DNA of 64,000 nucleotides from Ascaris suum (taxonomy: Eukaryota > Nematoda > Chromadorea > Rhabditida > Ascarididae). Position numbers and translations under genes: made by a program. Below the pieces are notes generated by a model. It was given only the letters and a program-made list of their open reading frames with translations. It searched no databases and had not been told where the DNA came from. Shown here piece after piece: positions 16,831 to 30,359 of the stretch. The number at the start of each line of letters is the position of its first letter. Position 1 is the stretch's first letter. The stretch is from NCBI GenBank assembly GCA_013433145.1, contig CM024168.1, forward strand, positions 1,488,001 through 1,552,000, given 5' to 3'.

Positions 16831-18762
16831 AGTTCTTTTTCTCCATTAAGGTGGCCGATTAGGCTCAAGTTTATTTTTCTTTCAGTATTTTCAACATTTT
16901 TTGATGTGGTTTTATTTTTGTTGTATTTAAAAAAAAATGAAACGTTGCAGTTTTGATAAGCAGTGGCGAATATGAATGTTTTTATGACAAGGGTTTCACA
17001 TCAACTTCACGTTTATTACACTGTAGGTTATCCTTTCGCTGTATTATCCTAGCATTCTATCTGTATTTCTTCTGATGGTAGAAACTGTCTTTTGAAAAGA
17101 ACAGACACATAACTTGCCAGAATTATGAAACGCGGTGCCATAAATATGATATGAGGCGGAACAAGCGGAAAAATATGTCACAGAATTGGGCGCAGTCTGC
17201 GCTTTTTAGACGCTTCCAAAGACTGTTAGCAAAGTGAGAATGTGTCCATTTTTGTGCCCGCACTCGTACAAATCCTTCGCAGAAGTGTGTATTTCTCTTG
17301 TATCGTTAGTTCGTACTGACTGTGAAGTTAGTGCAACTTTTTGAAGCACAAGTGACAGCTCAATCTGAATGTCGATATAGGATGTGCGAGTTATTTTATA
17401 CCCTACAGAGATCCTATTATAATTATACTTTCATATGTAAGCTTCATTATTCCGTTGACGTTGATAACACCCAACTTCTATATCTGTTGCAACATATAGC
17501 GTCACGGCAATATATCCATATCTATAGCATTTATAGCTTTTAATAAAACAGATATTTTCTTACTGCTATAACGAATAATGTTGAAATAATTGGTGACTAG
17601 TATATTCACATCTACGCTAACGATAATTCCCACTAACAATTTCTTTTAATTTTTTATTCTCTTTCTCTTTTTTTTCTTTTTATTTACTCATTGCTTCTTA
17701 TATATTATCCATAAATTCCATAAACACTAAATATTTCTATAGAACTTTAAAATGCTTTAATATATCCTCTCTTTCTTTGATCTGTTTATAAATAAATTTA
17801 GCATATTATCGCGTTGAGCTTGTTTTCGGATTATTTGTTCTTTGAAAAAGTTCGCTCAAAAATTTTTTTTTTTTTTGAATTTCAGCTCCTTTATATTCGA
17901 ATTTATTCGTCATATTATTTGAGCATATTGTCATCTTGTAACTCTTTCAGACGTTTCAAATATTTATACCACTCGTATCCATGTAATGTCCTATTCGATA
18001 AGTTTTGTTTATTATGGCCATCTTCTTTACCGTTTCGATTAGCGCACGTTGTTCTTTACTCTTCTTAAATATTTCATATATAACTTAAAAAGAGTCCATT
18101 TTCATTGATGTGTAACAAAGATCGACTTGAAGATCATTATGAATTGTTTCACAAAAGAAATTTGCATATTTTTATGAAAAAATAAAAGTTTTTGCCGAAA
18201 TTAAAAACTTAAAATTAGTTTTATTATTTCTTTTTATGTGCTAATTTTGGCCACTCAATTCTCAATTGAATATAGTGTTTCGAAGCCAAATATGGCATAA
18301 TGAGAAATTATCCTTTGTGTCAAATATGAATTACTTTCGTATAATTTATCTAAATTGGCTGACAATCATTAAAAATTATCAAAAGTTGTTACATATTTAT
18401 TAATAAGAAAGTTTTTTTTTTCTCAATGTTGTGCGTTTTTTTTTTATGCGACTGAATTCTTGCAATTGATCGAAACATAAAATCCAATAAAGCTGACAAT
18501 AAAGATGCACATATTTTCTATTTGCTTTAATCATCTCAAAATGATTGTTTTTTTAGTTGGAAATAGATAGGAATCAATTGCTGTGGAGAATTTCACAAGC
18601 TGAAGAAAGGAAGAAATATAAATGACTTCCTGATAGAGAGGACATAGTTGACCGTCATCCGTATAAAGGTCACTTATAAGAGATAAAGCAGCCATTTCGC
18701 CACTATAGAGGAGCTACTATGCGTAAGCTTTATATAATCGAACCTCAGCCCTCTTTCCTAAT

Positions 18763-19200
18763 ATGTCTTCCTCCAAAAAAAAAACGATTCACCTCCTGTC
18801 GAAGGAAAGCATATCGCAGAAGAATTACAAACTGTATGCCTCTAATATAGCACCATCTGATAAGGGGGGGGGGGGGTACATGTTCCTCATCCAGGAGCCT
18901 CATGACGGGAAACGTGCGAAATGCGAACATTGGAATCTGAAGGCGGGCTCTTCGAGCTAAGCATTTGCTTGGATGACACTCATAGTGTGGAAGAGGGTGG
19001 CCAAGCAGCAAGAATTGAATTCGGGTAATGAAGTGCGCAGTGAAGTGCGTCGAAGCTGAGTGGAAAGTGTCGGCAGGCTGCGTGCTCCACAAGCACGCTA
19101 TTTTGCTCTCAATTAATGCTCGTTGTTGCGTGCCACCGGTTAGCCGTCAGCCGTAAGTTCACTTCTTTGACCCCAAGCTAGGCCATCACCCTTAGGCTCA
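18763..19200. other. GC-raised patch without an identified gene
   Basis: GC is clearly above the surroundings from about 18840 to 19200. A + strand frame (18763-18960, starting MSSSKKKTIHLLSKES) crosses a run of 13 G, and a minus-strand frame of 115 residues (19092-18745) overlaps it. Neither has splice borders or a recognised family. It could be an exon, a non-coding RNA or an old repeat. Confidence 0.3.
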
Positions 19201-20124
19201 ATCTGGAAGATATTTATGTTAGACCGTTTTGCTAGTGTACAATTGCGCAACGTTTTATAACAATGAGCCTGTGCATGTGTCTGTAAACGCCTATATGTCT
19301 GTGTGACCAGTAAGTTCATCTTTGGAAGCAGTGAAGTTTAAGTTATGGAATTTTGTTAGTATAGTTTGAAGTGCAGCCTAACATCATGCTATGGCCTTCC
19401 CGAGCAACTTTTAACTCAGCTTTAATAGGTGCCAAAAATACTTCAACATAAAATGCTGAAACGCCTATAAATAATTAAAAACGCATAAAAACATGCCTGC
19501 GTTTTATAACCAGATCGGATGAATTTTACGTCAATTTCTGTTTCTGGCCCTGCTCATTGATCATATCCCCCACTTCTTGTATGAGGACCTCATAAAAGTG
19601 ACGGAAATTAGAAGATTCCTCTGGTCTGACTGTTCGTGCATATTATCTGAGCGTTCGATGATTGGACTTGAAACGAACTAAATGATCGACACAGTTCCAT
19701 GTAATTTCCATTGCTTCGATTCATCAACACTGATAGATGCAATACACAGTCGTTTGTATTTATAAAAACTAAATAAGTAATAGTTCGGGTGTGTTCTACA
19801 TAAATCTATACATTTGATTATTGTGCAACTGGTCAACCGAACAACCAAATAGGAATTAACAACGTTAGTGACTAGGCTGGTATACTTACATAAATACGCC
19901 TTCTGAAGACGAATATTATCAATTCTTTGATGTTCTCCTCTGATATCCTGAATGGACATCATTGCGGCTGTCCTCAGAAGTTTTGTCGTTTGTCACTTAC
20001 AACAAGATTGATTGTTGCTTTATCCGCGCATACATTTATGAGTCTTTGCATATTTACGCAGCTTGCTTCGTCATCGTGCATTGACGTTAGTTTATTGCGC
20101 TCGCCCTACACATACGTGGATACT

Positions 20125-20301
<177 letters not shown>

Positions 20302-20874
20302 CCACATGCAGCACAAAAACAATTCAAATCTTAGGAGAGCGCTTTACCGCAATTATCGCAGCGGGTGCAGAACAGGGCGAGAAAATGAATCTCTTTATGG
20401 CCACTCTCTTTTGCTCTCTTTTAAGCATTTTAGAAACTTGCAAGATTTGCAATGATCAGATTGTCACATATACGTTGTAAGTATAGATTTTCAAATACAA
20501 AAGAAAGGATTATAAAAATTAGAAACTGTAGTGGTTAGATAAAAAAACAAACCCACAAATGTGAAGAAACACAAGAGCTTTGAATCTAATATCATTAAAA
20601 AATATAAAATTTTCATTACCTGTCCAATGAAACTCAGGTGTTACGAAGACTTAATTACGCGTCGCTTAAATATGATCATCGCTAATAATGCTGCATTCCA
20701 AAGTCCCCTATATAAAAGATATCGTTTGAGCGTTTATTGAGTTATTGATTATGAGATTAGTGGCCACGAAAATAGTGAATTGAAATCTTCCTAGATTAGA
20801 GGAGATAATACATGATGAAGTATAAAAATTTCTCGAGAAATGAAATATCGGCGAAGAGTAAAAAGAGATTATGT

Positions 20875-20917
20875 CCTTATCCGATAGAAACGTTTATTCT
20901 TTATCGGATGAATAAGG
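20875..20917. other. stem-loop, 12 bp stem
   Basis: CCTTATCCGATA (20875-20886) pairs with TATCGG (20902-20907) and ATAAGG (20912-20917), leaving a 4-nt bulge and a 15-nt loop. No T-run or gene is adjacent; function unknown. Confidence 0.6.
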
Positions 20918-23449
20918 AATGAATAATATAAAAAATAGTAGCATAAAAATATTATTTGCAATTAATATGCAATTTATCCGAGTGAAAAAAAAATCGCTTC
21001 GCGATCGTTTCAATTCACAAATTTTTCAATTTTGCAATTCTTTTTCTCTCACAAATCATTGTGTTTATTGATCGACGCAAATTGAGCGCAAATTGAACAT
21101 TGCGTTCTTTTGATTAACGGACTTGCAAAGTGCTGTGGCAGGTTTTCTTTTTTATGTACCATATGGAAGTTTTAGCTTGAGGAAATCTTTCGTACGTATG
21201 ATTGATTTGGTGGATAGGATTGGGGGAAAGCGAGGAAAAAAGCGGAGTAGAGCTGAAAGGACTGGAAGAGAAGGGTTGCGAAGATAGACCTGAGCATAAA
21301 AATTCATCGTTCTGTCCTTCTGAACTCTCAAACTTTCAACAACACGAAGAGATCAAGTTTCTGCGCGCTTCATATGCGATCAACTCGTTTCAGTTTTTTG
21401 CTATAGTTTTTTCAAGCGTCATATCCGCTTACTTTTTTTCTCTAAGCTCTCATTTTTCCTCTCATTTGCAATTGAAGGCAAAAGTTTCTTACGAGAAAAG
21501 CACAGAATTTTGGCACTTTTCCAATTATTTTTCTAGAATATCTGACCCGCATCCTATGAGGGTGGAAGCTTTGTTTTTCAAATTTCTTCCAGCATATTTC
21601 ATTCTATGAAAGAAGAAATTTATTGTCCGAAGTTCACGTAAGATGCCTCGTTTAAGAGCAAAGAACATACAGTATTTTTTGTTTGAGCAATGTTACGAAG
21701 AGATAGAGGACTTCATTTCCCTCCTCCCTCCCCTCGTAAGTTTCCTCCCATTTCGCAACTTTCCCCTCATCGATCTTCCTCTCCATGCTAATAATTTTCT
21801 ATCCACGCGACATTTATCTCATATGATAAAACGAAAGAAAAATGGACGAAAATGATGTCTTGAATAATACCTTATGGGACGAACGAAGTTCTACCGGCAA
21901 AAAGGATGGTATTACTAGAGATAGACGAAAAAAAGTTGATCATTTTTAGGACGAAGATATTAGAGCGAATGCGTCGTTTATCTGCAAATTGCACGAGAGT
22001 GTTCTTTATTCGTTTATAGTTGTGGAAAAATTTTTTGACGAATATATGTAGAATTTTTACGAATAGAAAAGATTGTTTAGCGTTGTGAAATATTTGAATC
22101 TCTCTTTGTTTAGTGGGAAATTTTCCAACATTTTTATTTTGTTGATGAAAATTAGCAGCAGAAAATTCAACAAGATGAAAATTTTTTCGTTTTTATTATT
22201 GCGATTAGAGATTTAACGCTACGTAGAGGATAGAAACTAATCGCTAGGCTTTAAATACGACGCTTAAAGATTGATTAGTTGACGAGGTAATCCCAACGAT
22301 TAGACGAAAGAATTACATGTGATTGCTTAGATCGTTTTAACATATGCAGATTTTTGAATGAGGGAATTAATTATTGCATATTTTTGCATAATTTTTTAAT
22401 GAACTTTTTTTGTGGAAAGAAACAAAAAGCTTAATGCATTGCTGTATCTGTTCATTTATTTTCCTATTTCAGGCCTTTTTTAAAATTCCTTGAATAGAGT
22501 TTTTTCCATTTTTATTTTATTTCATAATTATTTTCTTTTTCTCTTTGATTTTGATATTTTAGTACTTTAGGATGTAAACAATTTTCTTATTGCTTGTCTC
22601 CTTATTATCTATTTCCTGCTATTATTAATAGTTTTCTGAGAAATTAGATCATATCAGTGAAATATTTCACTATATTCAATGATGCATGAATAAGTTCTTT
22701 CGTAATAATTTGACGGCGAAGTCTTATGTTTATTCTTCCATAACTTTGATGAATATCTATCACATAAGTTCCGCTTACTTTCGTAATAGACTAAAAACAA
22801 CTCATAATAAATAAAGAATCGAGCTGAATAATTTTGCAAACAATTTTTATGTAATTTCTGTCGAATATCCGGATAAATTCAGTAATTTAATTCGTTTAAT
22901 TTCAGGTAACTCGTTTAATTTTAGAGGTGAAAAAATGAAGCGAAATGGATGGCACTAATTTATTTGTTTATTTATTTTCGTTAATTGCATTAAATTGCAA
23001 AAATTTATCACTGCTCTATGCAATATGTTTAATTACACGTCTATTATTCTCGAAAATATATTACACGACATAAGCATTTAATATTATATTACTAATATTA
23101 CAAAATAGAGCGGTTACATCTCAATATCAATAATTTCTCCCAAAGGATTTATAAAAATAATTTAAAATATGTATATAATACAAAAGTAGAAATAGGAGTA
23201 TAAAGAATTTTGATAGTTGAGACCGGAAATTCGTTTTTTTTTTTGGAAATGAATAGCTTCCATTTATTGATTGCTTTTGAACGATCTCAATTCTCATTAA
23301 AAAAATGAACGTTAAATAACAAAATGATTCTAGAATTGTGTAAAAATATACGCTTCAAAACAACTGTCGAAAACAGTTTTGATTGTAGTCGCACTTTTTA
23401 AGAAGTTTTGCAGTTTTCCGCAGTATGATATGATGTCAGTGTAATTGCT

Positions 23450-23560
23450 TATGTGTGCATGCGTATGTGTTTATGTATGTATATGTGTGCTTGTTTGCGT
23501 GTCTGTGTCCGTGTGCGTCTGCGTGTCTGTTTGCGTATGTCTGTGCGTGTATGTGCGCAT
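23450..23560 (+). repeat. imperfect TG/TATG-rich tract
   Basis: About 110 bp made largely of TGTG, TATG, TGCG and TCTG steps; a decayed microsatellite. Confidence 0.7.
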
Positions 23561-25574
23561 CTATTTATTCACCTGATATTTTCAGCTAATGAACCATCGA
23601 AGATGTGGAAGTAAAATTTAATGGCTATATTCGTGAAGATGCGACTTAAAAACGATATTGGTGTTAAAGTTTTGTAGAACCGAGCAAGTCGGGACAATTC
23701 ACTGTTAGACATTTTACCATCATTTTTGAATATTTAGGAAAGAGTTGTTGCTTTGTTGGGTTGAAATACACATTATCACGTCAGCATCTTTAATATGCTT
23801 TTCAATTTATTCAAGAAATGTGAGGATTCTTAAACGCACTGATTTCATTCTTCATAAATTTTATGATTTTCACTCTATTTGCATCATTTAACTAGGCCAA
23901 TTATTTATGCCTTTGGCAAACATTACCAGAAGATAAAACTTCGGCAGGTTAAGTTTTACTCGCCATTTACATGGAACGTTGCTTGCTTCAAATTCGATAT
24001 GCAAATATGAGAAAAATAAATTGTTGCGAAATGCAAAATACAATCATTTATTTCTTAATGATAAATTGGCAATTAGTAACACCTGTCCGAAAATATGACG
24101 ATCAAAGAAAAACACACACCTTTTACTCAACGATTATAGAGACTATAGTTGAAACTATCTATTAAATGAAAAACTCAGTGATTAGTATATATAAGTTGAG
24201 ATATACTATTAAGGTGATATTTTCATCTTCAAACTATAAGGCTGAGATATATTAAGGTAACGTTTCGTTGTTGAATATTTTTCTTTAGCCGGAAAAATTT
24301 TCTCGCAAGAAGACATCGGCATTATCGGAATTGTGCTTCGAGGAAAATAATTTGAAAATCTAAAATTCCGATGATAAATTTTTGCGAATATATATCGTCT
24401 ATGAATAGCTCAAGTTAGAAGATTAGTTAAGTGAGGTTAACGTTGAATGTAATGTAATGATTTAGGATAACGAACAATGTTATCATTCACTTCATCTATC
24501 GCTCAACTCATCCAATCTATTGTCACTCTTATTGTTGTTTTCGACCTGCTTTCTTCCTCTCCACTCTCTCTTACATATCCTCTCTTTTATTCCTTCATTG
24601 ACTAGTCAATAGAGTTTTTTGTTTTTATCTTTTTCTATTTAATGTGAGTAATGAATGAGAAAAATCAACGAGAGCTGTAAAAGTAATTCTCTTCTATAAG
24701 AGATGGAAGAGAAACAATCAAAGAGAAGAGGAGGTGATTAGTATAAGAGAAGAGATAAAGAGGGGAAAGTGTTTGATAGAAAGAGAGGATTTAGCATTAG
24801 TGGGTAAGCTTACAGCGAGTGTAAGATTGATAGCTAAGAGCTGCCACCGACTGCACACCGATCAACAAAACGGCTCAATGCATACGTTGATTGCGCTTTT
24901 TAGTTGCTAACTTCTCGATTTGTCATTTGCTTTGCATATTTCTAAATATATTTAGAGGCATTCACCTTTTTTTTATTGTCAAGTACTTGTGATGTTTAAG
25001 AGTGTTGGTACTCTTTTCATCCAAAGCACTACCCTTAACAATTAATGATGCTTTAATGATTCCCCAGGTGAGACGGGATTGGAAAGGAGTGACGAATGAA
25101 AGAGGGAGGGAGGGGAGCAAAAAGAGCACATCGGAGATTTTCTTAGAAATTATTCTAGAAGAGTAAGAGTTCTTAATTCCGGATATCTTTGCAATTTTTT
25201 TCATTTATTCTCAAACCATTGCCTTGTAGTCTGAATGTATAGTCTAGCCGCCACTATTTGTATTTCTTTCACTAAAAAAAACTTACTTTTATTCAAATAG
25301 TGAAGCACATACTACTAACTACTAGCCATGTTCATTCATTTAACTTATTCAAAGAGTAAGAGCATTTAGCACGGAGTAAAGTGGTATATTTTTTAAATAC
25401 CCGGACTGAAAATTGACTAAAATATTTAACAAGTATTAGTTGTAATAGACGATCTGATTATATCTCAAGAACTTCCTCCAACCCCTCTCTTTTCACCCCC
25501 AAACTCCTTCCTATTCCCCGCCTTCATTTGCTGTGCAAACACTTTCTGAATGGTACTTAGCAAAGAAAGCCTTT

Positions 25575-25625
25575 CTAATAATAGACGTCTTCGTCCTTCT
25601 CAATGATGGACAGCTCCAGAGTTCC
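25575..25625 (-). CDS. possible terminal exon of an unidentified minus-strand gene
   Basis: On the minus strand an acceptor AATTTTCAG is followed by 16 codons reading GTLELSIIEKDEDVYY and a TAG stop. The acceptor matches the style of the confirmed genes, and the acidic, evenly mixed composition looks coding. The fragment is too short to assign to a family, and its upstream exon is not fixed; candidates on the same strand are at 28116-28220 and 30151-30291. Confidence 0.28.
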   Translation of the reverse strand, partial: GTLELSIIEKDEDVYY

Positions 25626-27817
25626 CTGAAAATTCGTTAGCATGATTGATTTAAATTAGACCGGTCTATAGGCCGCTGCTTGCAAAGCAATTAAATACGC
25701 TTTGCAATCGAGAGAACCGAATTATCTGACTCCGGTGTCGATCATCACTGACCTTGGCTGATATTTTCTAAGGAACTTCTAGTGGTGTTTATTGTTATAA
25801 TAACAAAATTGTTGTGCTATAACTTCAAATGTATTTCGAAATGAGCAAATTAAAAGCGACACATTATGGCTATATGAGATTTTTATCACAGTATAATCAA
25901 TTTTTCACAAAGGTTTTTTCTTTTCTTCCGAAAGTTTTTTTTTCCATATTTACCAATTTCATAATCATCCGACTTTTAAAAAAATTTTTGAAGTGAAAAT
26001 ATTTTTAAATTATGCGATATATCTCATAATTCCGAAGTAAAATAAATAATAACATCAATTGAATAATATCATCGTTAAGATAATTTCCTTAAGTGGCACT
26101 TTGAAATAAACAGTGAAAACCTTTTGGAAAAAAAACAAAGAGCTCAAATTTCATCGTAGAATGACGTCTAAGAAAGTCGACGAAAATGCAAAACGAGTGT
26201 AATAGCTGTACACAAAAAAAAAATTGCCATAAAGATACGAGCAGCTTTAAAGAAAACGAAACAAAGCAAGTGTATTCACATAAATGTGATGCGATAATGG
26301 TATGTCGTTATGACTATGTAGTTTCTTCGAAATCATTGCCTCTTCTAATCATATGCAAATTTTTCTTGTCTCTGAATTTTTTTTTTTTTAAATTAAATTC
26401 ACCACTAGTAGTTTAACTAAGTGGAATTTCAATAGTTAATTTTTTGAAGCGATTTTGCTGTTTTTTTTTTCCGACGAACTTGTTCAATCGGTTAAAATGT
26501 TTGAATTTTCTATATGCAAATTTGATGCGATGAGTGGGATCTTTCTAACTTCATGTTTTTTTTTTTTGTGCTAATTGGATGATCTTAAGTTACGATCGTT
26601 AATTTTATAGGTTATAATTTCAGAAAAAAACCCTTAAAATTCTAATTATCTTTTCAACGTATCAATTTAAATGATAGAGTTTGGAAAAATCGACGAAGAT
26701 ATTCGACAAGTTGGAAAAAATATTGCATATTTTTCTCGTATTTCAAAAGTTTCTACCATTTAGCGCAATGTTATCATCTGAGTTAGATCTTTAGTATGTT
26801 ACTATTTAGTAAAAATTAGAATCATTCTGCACAACGCTTATCAGTCTATATTTATAGTGCCTATGAATTTTCTATAATACGGTTCACCTGTGGTTATCCC
26901 TCTTAGATGTGCTCTGTAGTAGTTGTGAATGATGAAGAGAAGGATTTTACCGTTTGAATTTCTATAAACGCTCAAAGAGCGAAAAAGGAACAAGAGCTAA
27001 AAGTTGTGCAACTATAGAGGGATAGAAGATATCATCATAAGACACCCGTGTATCTTCACTTACAACCACCGAATGTATTTTATGAATATTCTTTGCAAAA
27101 TTTTTTCTGCTTACAAATACGGTGTTATTTGCAACCTTATTAAGTCGGCTGGCAATTCTATACGTACCTGCTGAAGTCATATCTTTTTTTGTTTAATTAT
27201 CAAAACGGGGGAAAAAAATGAGGCAATTGGCGTTTATTTTGCTATTGCTATCAATTTTTCACTGGGCGATTAATATTCAAGTGTACAATTATCGTTTATG
27301 CATGAAATGTGAATATTTATGTTAAAACTTGAATGAGAAATGTTTTTACAATATATTTTCTACCGTAACGCATCAAATAGAGACCCTCCATCCCGTGCTA
27401 AACATTCTTTTGAATTAATTAAATTATGAAGCGCAAGAAATTGGGGAATTAGATTTTATAGTCGAAAATATACAGCATAAGAATTATAGTTGCTATATGA
27501 AGGCTATGAGAAGTATGATCATATAATGAAGAAATTTTTCTGTCGAATGACGCAAATTGCTTTTGAATGTTATATTTATGATCGCAACCAACCAACGACG
27601 CCATCGATGTGTCGCGCTAATAAAGCAATAGCCTAGTGGACCACTTGATAGATGGCAGCGTTCCTCTTCAACCATTATTTTGCCAACTGGAGGCAAAAAA
27701 CTACCCAAATGGAAACCCGCATCTATGATACATGTATGTATTTGCACTTTCTCTTTCCCTTTCTTCTTTTCTCCTTCTCTTTCTTTCTCTCGCCCTCCCT
27801 CTTCCTCTCTCTATCTT

Positions 27818-27966
<149 letters not shown>

Positions 27967-28115
27967 GCTAACGGCTTTTAAATAAACCGGTATCCACTGA
28001 AGCAAAGCGACACTGCCTACACGAATTTATTTTTCCACGTAATATCCCAATATTCTTTATGTCTTCATAAATGATATCGGTTGAAACCAATGTAGTTATA
28101 TATTTGGGAAATTAC

Positions 28116-28220
28116 TTCGAAAAATTGAGATAAAACGGAAGTGACATAATGCTTATCATGCTTTCCAATCGGGATACGCAACTCTTTGCATTGTTTTTGC
28201 AGTATGAGCAACTTTTCAAG
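28116..28220 (-). CDS. possible internal exon of an unidentified minus-strand gene
   Basis: Acceptor CTCCTCCAG, then 35 whole codons, then the donor GAA|GTAATT, the same donor type used twice in the kinase gene. The peptide begins LEKLLILQKQCKELRIPIGK and looks helical. A second frame is also open over most of the exon, so the frame is not certain. Family not recognised. Confidence 0.28.
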
Positions 28221-30150
28221 CTGGAGGAGACAAATAATAATTAGCATCTTCTCAAGGTTTACAATTCTTAATGAGCGTAGTAGTAGATAAGCTTAGATTA
28301 AAATTTAAAGCTGTTCAATTCGGTTAAATTTGATCCGATGCAGCATTAAATTCTCTTTGGCAATCGATTGATTTTGCTGTCAGCCAGCTGTAAATAGGCA
28401 GCTTGATCATTCATCTCCTGGTTTAATGCTCGACTTCAGCAACTCTTCTCGACGAACACTATCAACTCTAGGTATCCTTAAATCGTTAGCATTATTCTAC
28501 GAGAAAGTAATTAGAATTTTTTTTTTTTTGCATATACAATTTTATATGCGACTATAAATATTAAAAGTTGTAAGTAATGCAAATTTCTAAAGTAGTTGAT
28601 TAACTGCATCGACTCATAGGGCAATTTGTGTGTCCCATGCTATAGAAACTTTTTAGATTGTGCTATGCGAAACGTTCGATCCACGATTATCATTAAAAAC
28701 AATGTTGTCAAATTTGTGATAAAATTTTTCCTCAAATCTAAACATCTTTTCTCTTCCGCTCATTCAGGGCAAATTTTATAGTTCAAACGGTCGATGTTGT
28801 TTAGCTTTACATTTGCATACAACTCGCAGAAAAAAAAGCGCTCTAAAATTTACATTTTTTTGGCGAAATTTTATAAATTTATTTCAAGGCTACCAATTTT
28901 TTTTTTATAGGGTAGATTGTAAAAATTGGAATATTTGGCCATTTTGTCCAATGGGCCAAAAGGAAACGTATAGTTCGAACAATAATGATTGATCTTTATG
29001 GATGCAACATTATATTCGCCGGACTAAGATCCACTCCAAACACTTCCACAGTTTTTTTGCAAAGAAGAGCAATAATCGTTATAGCCATATTGTCCTGTCT
29101 TATTATTGTGTAGCGGAAGTAGTGAATATTCAAAAAATGCGAAGACTCTTTCAGCGAAACAACAATAAAGCAAGGGCAATTTTAAATGATAGGAAGGTGG
29201 AGAATAATTAATAATAATATAAAACTGGTAAATAGCGTAAGAGGTAATACAAAAATAAATGCTTGCCATTGGAGTTAGCGCAATATATGCTTTTGCATCT
29301 CTGATCGCCGGATGAAGCAGTTGCCTGAATTGCTTTATACAAGTTTTTATATAAACTTACTCGATATTTTGTTGCCTAATCAATGCTAAATGAATACCCG
29401 GCCTACTTCAGCAAGTTTCCAAATTCTAGGTTTATTCAAATGATTTTAATTCCTTACAAAATTGATTGATCAAATTGGATATTAATTTTCGATGTTATTT
29501 CACGATATGCATTAGAACCACCAAAATTCGCGTTCCCCCACCTTAGTAGTATACAAATCAAAAATATCGTATTGACAAACAGACATATACATTCACGTAC
29601 GCACACAGACACAAAAGACACAGACGCACACGTGTTCGGAATGCTCTTTGCAAGTGCAAACGCAAAAGAGCGCATAAAAAGTATCGCTTAATTTTTGATA
29701 GACTGTGCGCGTAATACACGTGCTTGCAAGTGCGAAAATATTTATGTCATTTTGAACATTGTTCACGAGGAATGGATGAATGATGGATGATTGAGTGAAC
29801 ACTCTTGATTGATGCGACTATTTTTGCCGAAAGATCATACAGATCAATCACAACAGCAATTTAAATATAACTTTTTAAAGCTATCTGTAAAATGTAAGGT
29901 TCTATATGGCTATCATCTAAGATAAAGTTCATAAGAGGATGAAAATTTCAAGCTAAGAATGCAATATAAAAGTAATCACTTAAGTGTTACATGATGATCT
30001 AATGATTCCTATGATATCGCATCTGTTCCCAATTGTTTGCGGTTGTATAGCGCACCATCGATAATTTTCGCAGGTATTTCTTAACGTTGCCAGAATTTCT
30101 ATGCAAGAACCAACTATCGCCCCAGATATTTTATTCAGGCGTCGCCTCCA

Positions 30151-30291
30151 TCACCCCCCCCCCCCCCCCCCTCCCTTTCTTGTCTCAAAGCACTCCCTCT
30201 CCCCACTTTCCTCATTATTCCAAAGGTTAGGTCGTTCAAGCTGATTTGCATGTCCAGCAAAATCATCGGCAATAGTGAGGCGTCTCGACAT
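30151..30291 (-). CDS. possible first exon or short frame of an unidentified minus-strand gene
   Basis: ATG at 30291 opens a frame beginning MSRRLTIADDFAGHANQLER that stays open until a run of 18 G (C on the + strand, 30154-30171) and stops directly after it. GC is raised. Two possible donors (A|GTGGGG, GA|GTGCTT) would end the coding part before the homopolymer. No family recognised. Confidence 0.25.
   Translation of the reverse strand: MSRRLTIADDFAGHANQLERPNLWNNEESGERECFETRKGGGGGGG
30154..30171 (+). repeat. poly(C) run, 18 bp
   Basis: Eighteen consecutive C. Length is likely to vary and would shift the frame of any minus-strand product read through it. Confidence 0.95.
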
Positions 30292-30359
30292 TGTAGAGTA
30301 AATAAGAAAAGAAGACTGTATTTCCCAACGTATAGACGAGTTCCCATTTGTTTACCATT

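Noticed and set aside
21202..21609. + strand open frame of 135 codons
   Set aside because: No motif, low-complexity Phe/Ser half, no splice sites and no recognised family; its length is not surprising in AT-rich DNA.
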